A stretch of 64,000 bases of DNA, taken from assembly GCF_000970285.1 (NCBI RefSeq), contig NZ_CP009516.1, forward strand, positions 496,001 to 560,000, in the 5' to 3' direction. The notes under the pieces were generated by a model. That model worked only from the letters and a program-made list of their open reading frames with translations. It was not told where the DNA came from and searched no databases. Position numbers and translations under genes: made by a program. The stretch comes from Methanosarcina horonobensis HB-1 = JCM 15518. Its GTDB lineage: Archaea > Halobacteriota > Methanosarcinia > Methanosarcinales > Methanosarcinaceae. Position 1 is the stretch's first letter. Each line of letters starts with the position of its first letter. Below are positions 60,799-64,000 of the stretch, piece after piece.

Positions 60799-63318
60799 AT
60801 GGTTTCTAAAAACGAGAAATCTCCAGATGACTCAGAAAAATCAGATAATAATGTGCGTATAGATGAGGAAGAAGATATTCTGGCAGGAAACTCCTATCTT
60901 TTACAGGTGCCTGTCAAAAAAGTTCCTTATGACAGTACTCTTAATACCTCTATTATTGACAGCCTTCAAGCTGACAACAATAAAGATACAGACAATATCA
61001 TTCAGGAAGTTTCAGAGGATGAAACTGCAGTAAATGAAAATGAAGTAGATGAAACTACAAAAAACGAGAGTATAGGAAATGAGACTGCAGAGAATCAAAG
61101 TACAGAAAATGAGAGTACAGAAAATGGAAATACTCACCTTCCTGATATGAAAATCAAGATTGAAAATCGAAAAACTAAACCCGTACTCGAAACTGTCCAA
61201 TTCAAGAGCTTTTCTCCAGAAATTGAGGCTGAGGAGAATTCGGGAAACGAACTCATACCGGAAGCTCTTCTATTTGTGGATGAACAAGAAAGTAAAAAAA
61301 TAATCTCACTTGAAGGAGACGTAGTTCCTGAACCTGCACCTACCGTTTCCACAGAAGTCACTCTGGAGCCGAAACCTGAAGTCTCTACAGAGGCCACTCC
61401 TGAAAAGAAAGTTGAACTTATAATTGAAACAGAAAACAAAGGCATTTTTCCACCCCCAACCGGATCTCATAGCGAGGGAAGTACAGATCATAAAGGCGGG
61501 GAAGGGAAGTTAAAGACTTCTCAGAAGACAAAAGAGGAGAAAAAAGCCCGAACTTCAGGTAAAGCTAAAAAAGCTCCCCAAAAGGCAAAAGTCAAGAAAA
61601 AATCCGGATTCGCCGGAAACATGAGGGATCTGACCCGCGATATAGTAGGAATCAAAGAAGGCGAAAAGTTAAGTGATAAGCTCAAAGAATTCTTCGAGGA
61701 GGTAAAAACCTCCGAAGGGGCAAAAAAAAAGTTTGCAGAAATAATCCGGAGTTTGAAGGATGAGGAAATAAGGGTTCTTCCCCCTTATGACCCTGAAACC
61801 TGCGGTCCGCTTCTTGAATACGAAATTCCGGCGGGATTCACTGAAATCGAACGCTACTGGGTAGAAGAACCTTATGCCTTTGTCAGCATAATTGAAAACA
61901 GGGAAATGAGATATTATTATGCTGTTGAGCCAACACTGACGACCTATGAAAAGACTGTTCTTGAAAGGGTCAGAAATAACCTGGAAGACGTTCTCACGCA
62001 GGAGGATATGATCTCCGGAATAGAGAAAGATGTCATCCTTATTAACAGGGGCATGCGGCTTCTTGATCAGTACTACAGTACCCTTGAAGTCTCCTCTATC
62101 CATAAAATAATGTATTTTCTTAGAAGGAATTTCATCGGATATGAACGGATAAATCCACTGATCCTTGACCCGAATATTGAAGATATTTCATGCTCTGGGA
62201 TTGAGATTCCCATTTATCTTTACCATAGAAAGCACAACAACATTGTGACCAATATCCACTTTGGGGAGAAAGAACTTGACTCCCTGGTTGTCAAGCTCTG
62301 CCAGAGGAGCGGCAAGCACATCTCTATAGGAGAACCGATTGTAGATGCAACTCTTCCTGATGGGTCAAGGATTCAGGCAACCCTCGGAAAAGAAGTTACG
62401 ACAAGAGGCAGTTCTTACACTATCCGTAAGTTCAAAGGAGACCCGATAACTCCTATTGATCTGATCAGATATAGTACATGCAGTGTCGAGATGATGGCTT
62501 ACTACTGGATTGCCATTGAAAACAATATCAGTGTACTCTTTGCAGGAGGTACTGCTTCGGGTAAGACATCTCTTATGAATGCTATTTCCCTTTTTATCCC
62601 GAGGCTGTCAAAAGTAGTGTCCATTGAAGATACAAGGGAGATTATGCTCCACCACGAAAACTGGATCGCAGGCGCAACCAGAAAATCGTTCACTGTAGGT
62701 GGTACCGGAGAGGTCTCCATGTATGAGCTTCTGAAAGCTGCCCTCAGGCAACGTCCTGAGTATATCCTGGTAGGTGAGGTCCGCGGTAAAGAAGCTCTCA
62801 CTCTTTTCCAGGCGATGTCAACAGGGCATACTACCTATTCAACAATGCATGCAAGCGATGTGCAAACTGTGGTTAACAGGCTTGAAAACGAGCCTATCAA
62901 TGTTCCTCATGTAATGATGCAGGCTCTCGGAATAATCTGTATCCAGATGCAGACCTATGTCAATGAGACCAGAGTGAGGAGAACCAAAACGATTGTGGAG
63001 ATCACAGGGCTTGATGCAAGGACCGGAAGCCTCAGGATTAATGAACTTTACCGCTGGGAACCTGTTCATGATACCTTCAAGCGGGCAGGAGATTCCTATG
63101 TGCTCAATGAGATTATGAAAGCAAGGGGCTGGAGCCCTGATAAACTTTTCATTGAGTTCAAAAACAGGGAACAAATCCTCGCCTATCTCGCGGCAAAACA
63201 GATTCGTGATTATGTAAGCGTTTCTCTTATAGTACATATGTACGCTACAAACCCGCAGCTTGTAATGGAAGCGATTGGAAACGATACCTTGCGGGACATG
63301 ATAATGCACCACAGTTAA
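60799..63318 (+). CDS. Type IV pilus/archaellum-type secretion ATPase with long acidic N-terminus
   Basis: GspE/VirB11-family assembly ATPase of 839 residues. The first 270 or so residues are a low-complexity acidic and then basic extension with NES-like repeats (NESTENGNT, ENQSTEN), unlike ordinary archaeal ATPases of about 500-550. The core follows: Walker A AGGTASGKTSLMNAI (about 580), Asp box EDTREIMLHHENW, Walker B YILVGEVRGKEAL and His box STGHTTYSTMHASDV. It should power assembly of pili or export through the TadC-like protein encoded 12 bp downstream. Confidence 0.9.
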   Translation: MVSKNEKSPDDSEKSDNNVRIDEEEDILAGNSYLLQVPVKKVPYDSTLNTSIIDSLQADNNKDTDNIIQEVSEDETAVNENEVDETTKNESIGNETAENQSTENESTENGNTHLPDMKIKIENRKTKPVLETVQFKSFSPEIEAEENSGNELIPEALLFVDEQESKKIISLEGDVVPEPAPTVSTEVTLEPKPEVSTEATPEKKVELIIETENKGIFPPPTGSHSEGSTDHKGGEGKLKTSQKTKEEKKARTSGKAKKAPQKAKVKKKSGFAGNMRDLTRDIVGIKEGEKLSDKLKEFFEEVKTSEGAKKKFAEIIRSLKDEEIRVLPPYDPETCGPLLEYEIPAGFTEIERYWVEEPYAFVSIIENREMRYYYAVEPTLTTYEKTVLERVRNNLEDVLTQEDMISGIEKDVILINRGMRLLDQYYSTLEVSSIHKIMYFLRRNFIGYERINPLILDPNIEDISCSGIEIPIYLYHRKHNNIVTNIHFGEKELDSLVVKLCQRSGKHISIGEPIVDATLPDGSRIQATLGKEVTTRGSSYTIRKFKGDPITPIDLIRYSTCSVEMMAYYWIAIENNISVLFAGGTASGKTSLMNAISLFIPRLSKVVSIEDTREIMLHHENWIAGATRKSFTVGGTGEVSMYELLKAALRQRPEYILVGEVRGKEALTLFQAMSTGHTTYSTMHASDVQTVVNRLENEPINVPHVMMQALGIICIQMQTYVNETRVRRTKTIVEITGLDARTGSLRINELYRWEPVHDTFKRAGDSYVLNEIMKARGWSPDKLFIEFKNREQILAYLAAKQIRDYVSVSLIVHMYATNPQLVMEAIGNDTLRDMIMHHS

Positions 63319-63330
63319 ATGGGGATATCC

Positions 63331-64000
63331 ATGAGCGCTATAAATACCCTGGCATTCAGGATCTTCGGAGAAAAAATTCTTGAGAAAGAAGACCGGTTTG
63401 CGCTTCTCAAGATAAAGCTTCGTCAGGCTCAAATTCCTCTGCCTGTGGAACAGTATGTCTCAACTGCAGTTTTATTTTCCCTGCTTACGGGAATTTTTGG
63501 CGGGCTTGCAGGTTTACTTCTCGGAAGAGTGCTCTTCAGGGGCATTACTCCGGAAAGTATTGTCTCAACATTTGGCATCTCACACAGGGTGACCAGGGCG
63601 GTCGAGACCCCTGCGTTTATTGAATCTCATCTTCCCTTTCTCCTTACGGCTGTAGGTGGGCTCATTTTCTTTTCGATAATTGCTGCCCTTACCTACGGAC
63701 TTATTATGGCGTACCCGCCTATGAAAGCTGACAGCAGGAAGCGGGCTATCAATGCAGCAATGCCTCATGCAACAGCTTTCCTTTACGTACTGCAGAGGGG
63801 CGGGGGCATGACTATCTATGATATAATGAAGTCACTTTCGAAGCATTCTCATCTTTACGGAACCACTTCCCGGGAGTTCGGAAATATTGTCAGGGACATA
63901 GAGTACTTCGGAAAGGACCTTCAGGATTCTCTCTGGGATGCTGCTGACAGGACGCCATCCGAGCAGTTCAAAGACCTTGTTGACGGCCTGATTTCAATAG
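63331..64000 (+). CDS. TadC/GspF-type membrane protein, 5' part
   Basis: The polytopic platform protein of archaeal type IV pili or secretion systems, partner of the ATPase just upstream. The visible 223 residues run off the window. They include two membrane segments early (STAVLFSLLTGIFGGLAGLL, about 46-65) and a second pair (LPFLLTAVGGLIFFSIIAAL), then the GspF-like cytoplasmic region KADSRKRAINAAMPHATAFL and YVLQRGGGMTIYDIM. ATG 63331 is used, with ATG 63319, directly after the previous stop, as alternative. Confidence 0.88.
   Translation, partial: MSAINTLAFRIFGEKILEKEDRFALLKIKLRQAQIPLPVEQYVSTAVLFSLLTGIFGGLAGLLLGRVLFRGITPESIVSTFGISHRVTRAVETPAFIESHLPFLLTAVGGLIFFSIIAALTYGLIMAYPPMKADSRKRAINAAMPHATAFLYVLQRGGGMTIYDIMKSLSKHSHLYGTTSREFGNIVRDIEYFGKDLQDSLWDAADRTPSEQFKDLVDGLISI

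Overview
The window looks like chromosomal DNA from a Methanosarcina species. The evidence is methanogen-specific genes (HdrC/HdrB heterodisulfide reductase, the McrA-activation ATPase AtwA, the methylamine corrinoid activator RamA, F420:NADP oxidoreductase), archaeal information genes (L40e, archaeal SRP RNA, GGGP synthase), AT-rich intergenic DNA with archaeal TATA boxes, many GTG/TTG starts behind GGAGGTGAT-like ribosome sites, and an amber codon inside an otherwise intact frame, as expected where pyrrolysine is encoded. Species cannot be fixed from the sequence alone. LAYOUT. 1-3.1 kb: cobalamin corrin-ring genes cbiF-cbiG(N)-cbiG(C)-cbiH-cbiC. 3.3-5.1 kb: a small membrane protein, then CcdA and a thioredoxin-like lipoprotein. 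5.5-9.6 kb: an Fe-S/cofactor-type cluster (Mrp ATPase, DUF134 regulator, two NifX-like proteins, two MinD ATPases with inserted ferredoxin domains). 9.8-14.5 kb: cysteine-rich DUF169, DUF1847 and DUF1284 proteins, hdrCB and npdG. 14.9-27 kb: an accessory, secretion-rich stretch with two proteases, a protein built of ten KPxYxPGxW motifs, a membrane-bound winged-helix regulator paired with an amber-containing secreted protein, a 122-bp MITE-like insertion, a DUF3160 lipoprotein and a frameshifted lipoprotein. 27-31.8 kb: an intact CARDB/permease/ATPase ABC cassette plus a MarR regulator, flanked by two copies of a roughly 210-bp sequence, one being the real 3' end of the next gene. 31.9-42.7 kb: nitrogen assimilation (four-gene F420-linked glutamate synthase, glnA, amt-glnK) with two Hsp20-like proteins between. 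43.4-48.3 kb: a second ABC cassette whose permease is a pseudogene, with a histidine kinase in between. 48.6-55.6 kb: flavin proteins, atwA, GGGP synthase, L40e, purB. 55.8-56.7 kb: twin 93-nt inverted-repeat-bounded elements behind near-identical promoters, probably structured RNAs. 57-64 kb: ramA, SRP RNA, tRNA-Ser(GCT), a KaiC-like ATPase, and an archaeal type IV pilus/secretion ATPase with its membrane partner, which runs off the window. HOW IT FITS. The housekeeping parts serve cofactor synthesis and electron flow for methanogenesis (cobalamin, Hdr, AtwA, RamA, F420) and nitrogen assimilation. The accessory part is dominated by surface proteins and decaying genes. The best candidate for something undescribed is the duplicated RNA element at 55.8-56.7 kb, where four of the six differences between copies preserve base pairing. 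Next are the KPxYxPGxW repeat protein and the protease/regulator locus with mirrored 20-bp operator-like sites.
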